DNA of 33,503 nucleotides from positions 1-33,503 of IMG/VR virus record IMGVR_UViG_3300030103_000972; one strand, 5' to 3'. Positions 26,293-32,746 of this stretch are shown here, one piece after another (position 1 is the first letter of the stretch; the number at the start of each line of letters is the position of its first letter). The notes beneath the pieces were generated by a model. The model was not told where the DNA came from, searched no databases, and saw nothing but the letters and a program-made list of their open reading frames with translations. Source of the stretch: a virus. The translations under genes and the position numbers were made by a program.

Positions 26293-26733
26293 TTATATAC
26301 AAAATTGTAGTTTCTGTCTAATCTTTTTATCAGTGTTCAACACCAAGGTCATTCGGTACAAATCATCTCTCAGATACTTAGCCAGGGTAGAGCGATGTTT
26401 ACCAAACATATACTCCAGCTTCTTCCAAGGATACTTCCTGGCTCTCATCCAGACCAGCTTTCTTCTATCCTCTTCATCGACTACAGCCAACAAAGCCATG
26501 ACTAAATCTAACCTGGATAGCTGCTTACCAGACGGAGGAGGTAGTTTTATTATGGCTTTTTCCCAGCCGTAAGAGTGCCAATCAGTAGGTATATCAGGCC
26601 ATGCAGCTTTATATTTCTTAGGTTTGACTGGTGGTAAACGCCTGGCAGTTCTAATACTTTCTTCAAACCAATTCCACAAATCCCTAGTTCCAACTTCAAT
26701 AACAGTTCTTTGTAGGTTCTTTACTTGCCGCAT
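26293..26733 (-). CDS. DUF6362-like HTH protein
   Basis: A 146-residue protein matching what I know of DUF6362: an N-terminal helix ending in ARRLPPVKPKKYKAAWPDI (about 30-48), then LDLVMALLAVVDEEDRRKLVWMRARKYPWKKLEYMFGKHRSTLAKYLRDDL (about 76-126), which is a sigma-like helix-turn-helix. A regulatory or packaging-related DNA-binding role is possible. It overlaps the replication-initiator-like gene by 13 nt and precedes the terminase region by 49 nt. Confidence 0.65.
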   Translation of the reverse strand: MRQVKNLQRTVIEVGTRDLWNWFEESIRTARRLPPVKPKKYKAAWPDIPTDWHSYGWEKAIIKLPPPSGKQLSRLDLVMALLAVVDEEDRRKLVWMRARKYPWKKLEYMFGKHRSTLAKYLRDDLYRMTLVLNTDKKIRQKLQFCI

Positions 26734-27326
26734 AACAACCTGGCATAATCAATAGCCTTATCTCTGGTTTCACTATTCTCTAAAGTCTTTAACCATTCCG
26801 AATAATTATCAGCTGATAGTCTAGTGACCATCATCTTACGATACTTCCTATCCATGTTTTGCTGGTAGGTGTAACCACTGTCAACAACATTTCTATAAGC
26901 TAAACTTTTTTGCTTAGCTAAGTTTTTAACAAGCCCATCTATGTTTATATTACTAGTTAAAGAAGTAGGTTTAGATGGAGGTGACAACTGTGTCGTACTA
27001 CCCATGTCAGGCTTGTCATCCCTGGGTGACGGCTGTGTCGTAGTTTTACCTATGTCTTCGAGCTTCCAGGTCACATTAGGCTTGTAAAAGTTTTTACCTT
27101 TGTTTGACATCTTTTCTATTACCCCATACTCGTGAAACTTTTTTGTTGAACGCTGAACTTGTCTATACGACAGCCCTGTCATAGCTACAACTCTTCTGTT
27201 TGTTGGAAATACTTTTTTTATTTTTGCGTTGTAATGATCCAGGAGTGCAAACGCAACCATCTTATCACCCTCTGTAAACTGGCTGCAAAAAACTATTTCT
27301 TTGTAAAGTTTCCATTTATCAAGCAC
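26721..27326 (-). CDS. Replication-initiator-like winged-helix protein
   Basis: A 201-residue protein. The N-terminal domain (about 1-75) reads as an HTH_36/RepA/lambda-O-type winged helix: GDKMVAFALLDHYNAKIKKVFPTNRRVVAMTGLSYRQVQRSTKKFHEYGVIEKM. A Ser/Thr/Pro linker (about 92-125) joins a basic C-terminal helical domain. Such proteins bind the phage origin and recruit host helicase loading. The adjacent divergent region has origin-like features, which supports this. No primase or helicase gene was seen, so replication should use host enzymes. Confidence 0.6.
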   Translation of the reverse strand: MLDKWKLYKEIVFCSQFTEGDKMVAFALLDHYNAKIKKVFPTNRRVVAMTGLSYRQVQRSTKKFHEYGVIEKMSNKGKNFYKPNVTWKLEDIGKTTTQPSPRDDKPDMGSTTQLSPPSKPTSLTSNINIDGLVKNLAKQKSLAYRNVVDSGYTYQQNMDRKYRKMMVTRLSADNYSEWLKTLENSETRDKAIDYARLLCGK

Positions 27327-27484
27327 TCTTTTTTAACTGCCTCCACAACATCATTTTCATAGCCTTCCCAGACCATTTTATTTTCTTCTACTATTCGTTG
27401 ATAAACCGCAGCTAAGTCTTTGTAGACTGGTAGGTAAAATATATCTTTATCTTTGGAGTCAAACGTACCCATGAGCTGCTCCAA
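27293..27484 (-). CDS. Hypothetical protein, first gene of the leftward block
   Basis: A 63-residue acidic protein (MEQLMGTFDSKDKDIFYLPVYKDL...), no family recognised. GGAG lies 8 nt before the ATG and the gene overlaps the initiator-like gene by 34 nt, so it is likely co-translated with it. As the promoter-proximal gene of the leftward transcript it could be an early protein. Confidence 0.55.
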   Translation of the reverse strand: MEQLMGTFDSKDKDIFYLPVYKDLAAVYQRIVEENKMVWEGYENDVVEAVKKECLINGNFTKK

Positions 27485-27617
27485 AAAAATTTATGCAGCA
27501 TCTATCAGGAGGTATGTGTTTGTTACATTTCTGAATATCCGCTGCGATCAGATAATTCATAAATTAATTTTTAACGGATTTACTTTTCTTGTATAGAGCG
27601 AACAAATAGAAAAACTT

Positions 27618-27636
27618 CTGGTATAATTAATACCAG
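27618..27636 (+). promoter_or_regulatory. Extended -10 promoter within a perfect palindrome (operator)
   Basis: CTGGTATAATTAATACCAG is a perfect inverted repeat (7-nt arms, 5-nt centre). On the plus strand it contains TGGTATAAT, an extended -10 element (TGnTATAAT) that can work without a good -35, directed towards the recombination operon. A palindrome exactly over the -10 suggests repression by a dimeric regulator, perhaps the LexA-type protein at 29987-30235. Binding is inferred. Confidence 0.6.
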
Positions 27637-27645
27637 TGGAAAAAA

Positions 27646-27665
27646 TGTGGAAATAAATATCCACA
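27646..27665. promoter_or_regulatory. Inverted DnaA-box-like pair, candidate origin element
   Basis: ATATCCACA (27657-27665) differs from the DnaA box TTATCCACA at one base, and TGTGGAAAT (27646-27654) is a weaker copy in inverse orientation; together they form an inverted repeat with TGTGGA/TCCACA arms. The flanking DNA to about 27730 is very AT-rich. Located beside the initiator-like gene, this is the best origin candidate in the window. Confidence 0.4.
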
Positions 27666-27680
27666 AAAACTTTTATATAT

Positions 27681-27695
27681 GTTCTCTTATCGTTT
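27681..27695 (+). promoter_or_regulatory. Alphaproteobacterial SOS-box-like sequence
   Basis: GTTCTCTTATCGTTT fits the LexA target of alphaproteobacteria (GTTC-N7-GTTC) except the last base. It lies about 50 nt downstream of the presumed start of the rightward transcript. A LexA-type winged helix is encoded in the same operon. Could be chance. Confidence 0.3.
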
Positions 27696-27969
27696 TAAAA
27701 AAATGTTGTGTTTAGATTCTTTTTTGTGTTTCATACAATAACCGTTTGGTAAATTGACAATGTGTATCGCAGCTACAACAAAACTCCATTTCACAGCAAC
27801 GTATGTTGTGCAGCCTTCTTTTTTCAGCTGCCGTTTTCGACAATCCAAACACAGAATACAAAAAAATGTAATTCACTACTACGATCACTTCTCAATGACA
27901 AAATTAGTTTGGGGTATGAGAAAGTATTGGAGGTTTTACGGTCATTGGATAGAACCGCCTTCGCATAAC

Positions 27970-28785
27970 ATGATAAATATAATTCCTGAATATTTTCTTA
28001 CCAGAGGATTAAATCATTTCTCTCCCTCACAAGCATCACAGCCTCTGGATCAATGGGTTTTTAAATACTTATACTGCAATCAAAAAGATAGAAGTAAATT
28101 TAAAACAAATGCAAAAATGTTTGCTGGTACTCAAGCTGGTATTGCAGCTCAAAACATTTTAGAACGCAGCAACCAGGAACAAATACTTAAACCATTTATT
28201 ACATCTGATGAAAAAGAAAGAGATCAGCATGAACAAAACCTACAAAGTTTTAGTGAAACTTTAGTAAACATTACAAAAGCATTTAAAGAAATTGGCATAG
28301 TCGATGATGTCGACAAACAATACGAAAGCTATGTGTCTGGTGAGTTCAACGGCATAGTTTTACCAGTTATTGGCAGAACTGATGTCGAGTCAAAAAGATT
28401 TTTAATTGAACTGAAAACTAAATGGCGTACCAGGGGTGGACTTAAAAAAGATGGCACCAGGTCATACACAAAGTCTAAGGCTCCAGACAAACCAGACGAA
28501 AATCATCTCAAGCAGCTCGCTTTTTATCATACGTTTAAACCAAAAGTAAAATCTCTCCTGGTCTATGTATGTGAAAGAGAAGATCACGGATATAAAATTT
28601 TTGATATTGAAGACTACGATCACAAAACTTTAATGCAAGAATTTAGAGATGATCTTGAAGTCAAACAAAATATTGCACAGTTAGATGATCCCAGGATGTA
28701 TGTAAAAAAAGATTTTAAGCATTGGGGTTGGGATATAGGAGAAGAAAATTTTTTAGAAGCAAAGAGGTATTATGGATATCAATAG
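27970..28785 (+). CDS. RecB/Cas4-like PD-(D/E)XK nuclease (putative recombination exonuclease)
   Basis: A 271-residue protein with the PD-(D/E)XK core: GRTD with Asp138, the IELK motif with Glu147 and Lys149, and the downstream QxxxY motif Gln182/Tyr186 (KQLAFYH) typical of RecB-family exonucleases. It would resect double-stranded DNA ends to give single strands for the annealing protein encoded next, as in lambda Red-like pairs. Start 27970 (MINIIPEYFLTRGL) is chosen because the upstream part of the open frame does not look coding; ATG at 27916 (GGGG just upstream) is an alternative. Overlaps the next gene by 14 nt. Confidence 0.75.
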   Translation: MINIIPEYFLTRGLNHFSPSQASQPLDQWVFKYLYCNQKDRSKFKTNAKMFAGTQAGIAAQNILERSNQEQILKPFITSDEKERDQHEQNLQSFSETLVNITKAFKEIGIVDDVDKQYESYVSGEFNGIVLPVIGRTDVESKRFLIELKTKWRTRGGLKKDGTRSYTKSKAPDKPDENHLKQLAFYHTFKPKVKSLLVYVCEREDHGYKIFDIEDYDHKTLMQEFRDDLEVKQNIAQLDDPRMYVKKDFKHWGWDIGEENFLEAKRYYGYQ

Positions 28786-29455
28786 TTTATTAGATGCAGC
28801 TATAGCTGACGTAGAAAATTTTAAAGATGAAGAGAAAGTAAATATCAAAGGTAAATTGTACACCCAGGTCAAAGATAGAAACCGCATATTTAGAAAGCAT
28901 TTTAGAACTAAATTGGAGGTTATTACGGATTACGAGTTTACCGATCAAAATACGGTGGTATGCAAAACCACTTGTAAAGATAAAGAAAAAATTCTGGCCG
29001 TTGGAATAGCGGAGTCAGTACGAAATTCGAACTCAGACAAAGTGATGGAAAAAACACAAACAGTATCCCTGGGTAGGATGCTCGCATGTCTAGGTTTGGA
29101 TGGGGGAGAGTTTGCGTCAGGTGACGAAATCGCAGCTTTCGTTCACCCTATGAACCCTCCCCAAACAAAATCTACAGCTAATGTAGAAAAAATAAATAAA
29201 GAAGATGATGTTTTTTTAAAAAAAACTGAAAATAATGTGAATAATGTTCAAGAAGTAAGCAAAAATGATAGTAATACTATTACAAATTATAGTTACGATC
29301 ATATAAATACTATTAGAAATAAACTTACCCAGGCTAAACACTTAGGTCAGTTAAAACAAATATTTTCAGAACATAAAGACGAAATCGAAAGTAACCCACA
29401 GCTGCAAAACTTTTTTAACAATAGGAGAAACGGAATAAACAATGACTTCGGATAG
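28772..29455 (+). CDS. Putative single-strand annealing protein (Erf/Rad52-like)
   Basis: A 227-residue protein. Residues about 20-120 have the pattern of phage ssDNA-annealing/recombination proteins: an early KGKLYTQVKDRNRIFRKHF strand-helix, then TKLEVITDYEFTDQNTVVCKTTCKD, ILAVGIAESVRN, and the signature TQTVSLGRMLACLGLDGGEFASGDEIAAF (about 95-123). A low-complexity Asn/Lys linker leads to a small helical C-terminal domain (about 172-215). Placement directly after a RecB-like exonuclease, with overlapping genes, supports a two-part homologous recombination system. Exact family not certain. Confidence 0.6.
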   Translation: MDINSLLDAAIADVENFKDEEKVNIKGKLYTQVKDRNRIFRKHFRTKLEVITDYEFTDQNTVVCKTTCKDKEKILAVGIAESVRNSNSDKVMEKTQTVSLGRMLACLGLDGGEFASGDEIAAFVHPMNPPQTKSTANVEKINKEDDVFLKKTENNVNNVQEVSKNDSNTITNYSYDHINTIRNKLTQAKHLGQLKQIFSEHKDEIESNPQLQNFFNNRRNGINNDFG

Positions 29456-29663
29456 TAAGTATGAAGAGAAACCAGGTTATGGCAGCTTATTCGTTGAAGA
29501 AAACGAAAATTTAAAGCATGACTTTAGCGGTTATCTTGTAGCTAAAACCACAATAGCAAAGGGTGAAAAAATTAAACTCTATGGTTACAAGAAAGTTGCC
29601 TCGTCTGGTAAAAATTATTTAAATATAATGCAACTAGACAAGGTGAAAGATGGCGGATACTAG
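29442..29663 (+). CDS. Small DUF736-like phage protein
   Basis: A 73-residue protein with the layout PGYGSLFVEENENLKHDFSGYLVAKTTI, then KLYGYKKVASSGKNYLNIMQLDK. This GSLF...HxDFxG...GKxYLxI pattern is that of small phage and mobile-element proteins near ssDNA metabolism genes (DUF736-like). A nucleic-acid-associated role is likely but unproven. It overlaps both neighbours (14 nt each side). Confidence 0.55.
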   Translation: MTSDSKYEEKPGYGSLFVEENENLKHDFSGYLVAKTTIAKGEKIKLYGYKKVASSGKNYLNIMQLDKVKDGGY

Positions 29664-30006
29664 AGTTATACTTTCACGATCAGTAGAGCAGAACGAAAGA
29701 TACTCAAAGATAGAAAGTTTTTTTAATGATCTATCTATGTCTTTGTCTGCGAGTAAACACGATGAGCATGGTGACTTTAAAAAGACACATGAAAAAATTG
29801 CTGAGATATGGAACTTAGTTTTAAAAGATAAGTTGTCAGAGCCTTTGAAAGCATCTGACGTTTCCACATTAATGATAGCTTTAAAATTAGCCAGGATGAT
29901 TATGCCTGGCACTAATGATGATAATTATTTTGACATTGCTGGATACGCAGCTATTACAAAAATTTTAAAAAGAGAGGAGCAGAGTGATGACACCACAACA
30001 AAGTAA
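29650..30006 (+). CDS. DUF6378 protein
   Basis: A 118-residue helical protein with the DUF6378 pattern: EHGDFKKTHEKIAEIW (about 39-54), a helix with STLMIALKLARM (about 72-83) and the end DNYFDIAGYAAITKIL (about 91-106). Known only as a conserved phage family; its all-helical His/Glu/Asp-containing core recalls MazG-like nucleotide hydrolases, which is speculative. It is translationally coupled to the regulator gene downstream by an overlap. Confidence 0.7.
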   Translation: MADTRVILSRSVEQNERYSKIESFFNDLSMSLSASKHDEHGDFKKTHEKIAEIWNLVLKDKLSEPLKASDVSTLMIALKLARMIMPGTNDDNYFDIAGYAAITKILKREEQSDDTTTK

Positions 30007-30235
30007 AGTCTTATTAAACATCAGTGAGTATTGGGATCAGAACGGCTACGCTCCAACCTATCGTGATCTGATGGGTTTGTTGAATTATAAATCTACTATG
30101 GTTGTAAATAGACATGTTGTGGCCTTGGCTGAAAGAGGGTTTATCAACCATATACCCAGGAAACAACGGTCTGTAGAAATCTCACCAAAAGGTAAGATTT
30201 ACATAGAAAAATACTCAAAAATAAAGAAAGATTAA
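29987..30235 (+). CDS. LexA N-terminal-type winged-helix regulator (no protease domain)
   Basis: An 82-residue protein equivalent to the DNA-binding domain of LexA alone: MTPQQSKVLLNISEYWDQNGYAPTYRDLMGLLNYKSTMVVNRHVVALAERGFINHIPRKQRSVEI. The recognition helix lies near 36-50. The S24 peptidase domain with the cleavage site and Ser/Lys dyad is absent, so it cannot self-cleave in response to RecA. It may repress or compete at SOS-type operators. Start at the ATG 29987 with GAGGAG about 7 nt upstream; a GTG one codon earlier is possible. Confidence 0.75.
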   Translation: MTPQQSKVLLNISEYWDQNGYAPTYRDLMGLLNYKSTMVVNRHVVALAERGFINHIPRKQRSVEISPKGKIYIEKYSKIKKD

Positions 30236-30573
30236 TGCCAGCTATTACTTCTGATAATCCAATGAAGCCAATCCTGGTTGAATATTATCGTCAAAAATAT
30301 AACGCTAAAGTTAGAATTAACGGCCTTAAATATAATAAAAAAGAAAATTATTATTCAGCAGATATACTTCTTTATGTAGGTGGTGGTAGGTATGAAGATG
30401 TAAAAAGAGATGACAGAATAGATTTTAATAAGTTTAATGATAACTTACTAACCTATCAATCCAGCATGTCAGAAGCATGGAGATTATGGGGTGTTGGTTA
30501 CTATAGCAAAAAAACTGGTGGAGATGGATCAAATGAAAAACCACCTTTGTTACCTGATAAATATTGGAAGTAA
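30235..30573 (+). CDS. Hypothetical early protein
   Basis: A 112-residue basic protein with many Tyr and Lys (YYRQKYNAKVRINGLKYNKKENYYSADILLYVGGGRYEDV). No family recognised. Its ATG overlaps the regulator stop (TAATG), and its stop overlaps the next ATG, so it belongs to the early operon. A DNA- or RNA-binding role would be a guess. Confidence 0.55.
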   Translation: MPAITSDNPMKPILVEYYRQKYNAKVRINGLKYNKKENYYSADILLYVGGGRYEDVKRDDRIDFNKFNDNLLTYQSSMSEAWRLWGVGYYSKKTGGDGSNEKPPLLPDKYWK

Positions 30574-30782
30574 TGACTAAAGTAATTCCTTTAGAAATCG
30601 TTTTAAATAAAAAAAATTTAAATGATCTAAGAAAAAGTTTAGATCAGATAAATGATCTTTGGAATAAGCATAATGATAAAATGTCTGAAGAAGATAAAAG
30701 AAAATTATTTAAAATTGTAAAAGATGGCTATGAAAATATAAAAAAATCTTCAATAAAGCTAAAAAAAAACCCAATTACTTGA
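30573..30782 (+). CDS. Small coiled-coil protein, last gene of early operon
   Basis: A 69-residue, charged, helical protein (LNDLRKSLDQINDLWNKHNDKMSEEDKRKLFKIVKDGY). Start is taken at 30573, where ATG overlaps the preceding stop, rather than the TTG at 30564. It ends 16 nt before a strong terminator. Function unknown. Confidence 0.55.
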   Translation: MTKVIPLEIVLNKKNLNDLRKSLDQINDLWNKHNDKMSEEDKRKLFKIVKDGYENIKKSSIKLKKNPIT

Positions 30783-30798
30783 CCGTACAGAGTGTTTT

Positions 30799-30836
30799 CC
30801 AGGGTGCCTAGTATGATTGCACCCTGGTAAATTTTT
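30799..30836 (+). terminator. Intrinsic terminator between convergent operons
   Basis: A perfect 9-bp stem CCAGGGTGC / GCACCCTGG with an 11-nt loop, followed by TAAATTTTT on the plus strand. It lies between the stop of the early operon (30782) and the stop of the integrase gene (30839), so it should end rightward transcription; on the minus strand the following run is weaker (AAAACACT), so termination there is less certain. Confidence 0.8.
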
Positions 30837-30838
30837 AA

Positions 30839-31981
30839 TTAATTAAGAGTTTTTAATAAATCGTCAGCAAACTGAGTAGGTACATCGTAGGTGATGTAAT
30901 CATCCTGGGTGTCAGCATCTTTGTGACCAAGCAATGCCTGGGTATCTTTAGTATCTGCACCTAGCTTACGATAATTTGTAGAAACAAACTTTCTAAAAGA
31001 TTTAGTATTGAAGTGATCCAGACCAAACTCTTTTTTAATTCTAACCTGGATTTCAGCACAATAACTATATGAAACAGAAAACAATGCGTGCTTTTTAGTA
31101 TTCACATAATCTCTAAATAAAGGCTCTAAACCTTTTGGAAATGGAACGTATCTTTCACCATCTTCACCATGACTCATGCGGAGCTGGGAAGATTTAGTGT
31201 TAGAGATCAGACCAGTCTTAGAAGACTTTGTTTTATTTATTCTGATATAATTATTATCAAAGTCAAAATCAGCTACAGTCAAAGCAGCAGCTTCACCCCA
31301 TCTCACAGCTGTAAAGCACTCAATAATAAATACCAATGCAGCCTCCGCCTCTAAAGACATACCTTTGTTATGCAGCTCCGCCAGGTACTTAAATACTTTT
31401 TTCATAGTAGCAGCATCAAGAGCTTTTACTTTGGCAGCTTTATAATCAGGTAGGTGTTTTTTAAATGCCTTACAAGGATTAAAGTCCATGTAATCTGACA
31501 TAACAGCACTATCAATAATCTGGCTAAAGTATCTCCAGATCCTAGTTTTTTTACTGTCAGAAAAACCACTCTTGTGAATATCGTTTAGTAATCTTCTAAT
31601 ATAAAGTTTGTCAATCTGATTAAGTTTGATTGATGGATTTACAAATCTAAACACAGCAGCAATCCACTGTTTGTTTCTTGATACGGTGTCTGGGTTCAAA
31701 CCTTTGTTTGGATTTTCTAAGCGTAATTGTTCAGCAGTATGCCAATCTTCAATAAGTTCATTAGCGGCATCTTGCAAAGTTTTAGTATTAGTAGTTTGAG
31801 GTTTTGGTTTTATAACAAGAGAAGCAATTAATTTTTTTGCATTTTCTTTTGCTTCAGTTGCGGTAGCACCATAAACCGCTTTGTAAATAGAATAACCTTT
31901 GGAGTTTTTCTCACCAGTATTTACTCTGACTCTCCAATTTTTATTTCTACTTTTGTCGTCTGCGATCCGACTTGCTTTCAT
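30839..31981 (-). CDS. int: Tyrosine integrase
   Basis: A 380-residue phage integrase. An N-terminal arm-binding-type domain (WRVRVNTGEKNSKGYSIYKAVYGATATEAKENA) is followed by a SAM-like core-binding domain (about 75-175) and the catalytic domain with Arg in FTAVRWGE, a second Arg in KSFRK, His in LLGHKDADTQDDY and the nucleophile Tyr nine residues after that His. The first His of the usual HxxR box is Lys here. Start is taken at 31981 (MKASRIADD), with GGAG 8 nt upstream; the frame extends to 32047 but crosses the promoter. It would insert the phage into the host chromosome, probably at tRNA-Ser. Confidence 0.9.
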   Translation of the reverse strand: MKASRIADDKSRNKNWRVRVNTGEKNSKGYSIYKAVYGATATEAKENAKKLIASLVIKPKPQTTNTKTLQDAANELIEDWHTAEQLRLENPNKGLNPDTVSRNKQWIAAVFRFVNPSIKLNQIDKLYIRRLLNDIHKSGFSDSKKTRIWRYFSQIIDSAVMSDYMDFNPCKAFKKHLPDYKAAKVKALDAATMKKVFKYLAELHNKGMSLEAEAALVFIIECFTAVRWGEAAALTVADFDFDNNYIRINKTKSSKTGLISNTKSSQLRMSHGEDGERYVPFPKGLEPLFRDYVNTKKHALFSVSYSYCAEIQVRIKKEFGLDHFNTKSFRKFVSTNYRKLGADTKDTQALLGHKDADTQDDYITYDVPTQFADDLLKTLN

Positions 31982-32003
31982 AGTTTTATCTCCGTTTTTT
32001 ACT

Positions 32004-32020
32004 ATGGTTCTGAGAACCAT
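32004..32020 (-). promoter_or_regulatory. Perfect palindrome in the integrase leader (operator)
   Basis: ATGGTTCTGAGAACCAT is a perfect inverted repeat with 8-nt arms. It lies immediately downstream of the integrase -10 box, covering the expected +1 to +20, and upstream of the Shine-Dalgarno. Position and symmetry indicate a repressor site controlling integrase expression. Confidence 0.6.
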
Positions 32021-32029
32021 TTTTGTGAC

Positions 32030-32057
32030 ATTATAGGTATAAAACACAAAGTTGCAA
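32030..32057 (-). promoter_or_regulatory. Integrase promoter (sigma70-type)
   Basis: On the minus strand: -35 TTGCAA (32057-32052), 16-nt spacer, -10 TATAAT (32035-32030), about 48 nt before the chosen integrase start. Matches the consensus well and is followed directly by the palindrome. Confidence 0.65.
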
Positions 32058-32205
32058 GGTGTGAACGTATATAAAAACTATTGATTTTGTTAATTTTTTT
32101 GTTGATATACTTAAACTTAATACGGATTTCAAGACCGCTAAGGTGTCAATAATATCAAGGTTTTTTAGGTGTTGTGACAAACGAGAACCAGACTACAAAA
32201 AATTC

Positions 32206-32295
32206 TGGCGGAGAGGGTGGGATTTGAACCCACGAACCGCTTGCACGATTGCCAGTTTTCAAGACTGGTGTATTCAACCACTCTACCACCTCTCC
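32206..32295 (-). tRNA. tRNA-Ser(UGA), CCA encoded
   Basis: A complete 90-nt serine tRNA: acceptor GGAGAGG pairs with CCTCTCC, discriminator G, encoded CCA (32208-32206). The anticodon arm is CCAGT-CTTGAAA-ACTGG with anticodon TGA; a long variable arm follows, then the T arm GTGGG-TTCAAAT-CCCAC. D-arm GTAGAGTGGTTGAA is typical of bacterial tRNA-Ser. It lies upstream of the integrase in the same orientation. It may be a phage tRNA or the attP copy of the host integration target. Confidence 0.93.
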
Positions 32296-32324
32296 GTAGC
32301 AGAGAATATATACACTATTTTTTA

Positions 32325-32573
32325 TTAAGCAAACCTTCTAAACTTAGCAGTCTTCTTAGCAATTCTTTTAGGTTGTTTGGAAACTTGTTTACCAGATTTT
32401 TTTGCTTTTCTCTTTGCTCTGGTTGTAGCTGCATACTCAGCAGCTGATAATGATTTGATTGCAGCAGAGGGTAGGTATCTCTCTCCAGTCACACTGGATT
32501 TTTTACCAGATTTAGTACGCCATTTTTGCTTACTCCAGGCTTTTAAACTTCTCTGACTTTTTTTAAGAGCCAT
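32325..32573 (-). CDS. Small basic protein of marine phages (DUF5872-like)
   Basis: An 82-residue very basic protein: MALKKSQRSLKAWSKQKWRTKSGKKSSVTGERYLPSAAIKSL, then AEYAATTRAKRKAKKSGKQ and a basic tail. I recognise this pattern from many cyanophage and marine podovirus genomes; the DUF5872 label is from memory. A nucleic-acid-binding or packaged protein is likely. It is the last gene of the microprotein cluster, coupled to the preceding one by TAATG, and ends 30 nt before the tRNA. Confidence 0.75.
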   Translation of the reverse strand: MALKKSQRSLKAWSKQKWRTKSGKKSSVTGERYLPSAAIKSLSAAEYAATTRAKRKAKKSGKQVSKQPKRIAKKTAKFRRFA

Positions 32574-32734
32574 TATTTACCTACTTTTTTTTGTGCTTTT
32601 TTGTGTGCTGCCGTAAAAGATTTACCAGCTTTCATCTCTTTACGCATCATAGCCATGTGTTTTTTACTATGATGTTTGGAGTGTTTCTTCATGGTTTCTT
32701 TTTGACGCTTTGTTAATTCTTTTCTTTTAGCCAT
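32573..32734 (-). CDS. Lys/His-rich microprotein (53 aa)
   Basis: A 53-residue protein: MAKRKELTKRQKETMKKHSKHHSKKHM, then MMRKEMKAGKSFTAAHKKAQKKVGK. The pattern LTKRQ..MKKHxxHHxKKHMxxMRKxMKAGxxFTxAHKxAxKKVGK is conserved in marine phages, to my knowledge without known function. Strongly positive, histidine-rich. Its stop overlaps the next start (TAATG). Confidence 0.75.
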   Translation of the reverse strand: MAKRKELTKRQKETMKKHSKHHSKKHMAMMRKEMKAGKSFTAAHKKAQKKVGK

Positions 32735-32746
32735 TGTTTTTACTAC

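Larger units (their letters stand above)
27485..27969. promoter_or_regulatory. Divergent control region between leftward and rightward transcripts
   Basis: 485 nt without a convincing gene. In order it holds: a GGAGG at 27508-27512 without a plausible following gene; a perfect 19-nt palindrome with an extended -10 promoter (27618-27636); an inverted pair of DnaA-box-like sequences (27646-27665); an AT-rich stretch; an SOS-box-like GTTC-N7-GTTT (27681-27695); and a TTGACA at 27754-27759 without a good -10. It separates the initiator-like gene from the recombination operon, the usual place for a phage origin and early switch. The open frame over 27754-27969 has His/Cys/Tyr-rich content unlike coding sequence. 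Confidence 0.6.
31982..32205. promoter_or_regulatory. Region between integrase and tRNA: promoter, operator, candidate attP
   Basis: 224 nt with no gene. It contains the integrase promoter and palindrome, three direct copies of AGGTGT (32057-32062, 32141-32146, 32167-32172) and AT-rich stretches with runs of T. Together with the tRNA gene next to it, this is the likely attP region; the AGGTGT repeats could be integrase arm sites. Confidence 0.5.

Noticed and set aside
27508-27540. Strong GGAGG followed closely by ATG
   Set aside because: Only one base separates it from the ATG and the frame ends after six codons; a GTG frame of 26 codons has too short spacing.
27754-27969. 72-codon upstream extension of the nuclease gene
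   Set aside because: His/Cys/Tyr-rich content unlike the rest of the protein, TTG start without a ribosome binding site, and family members start near the chosen methionine.
32143-32447. Plus-strand open frames over the tRNA and the basic protein gene
   Set aside because: They run antisense through the tRNA-Ser gene and a conserved basic protein.
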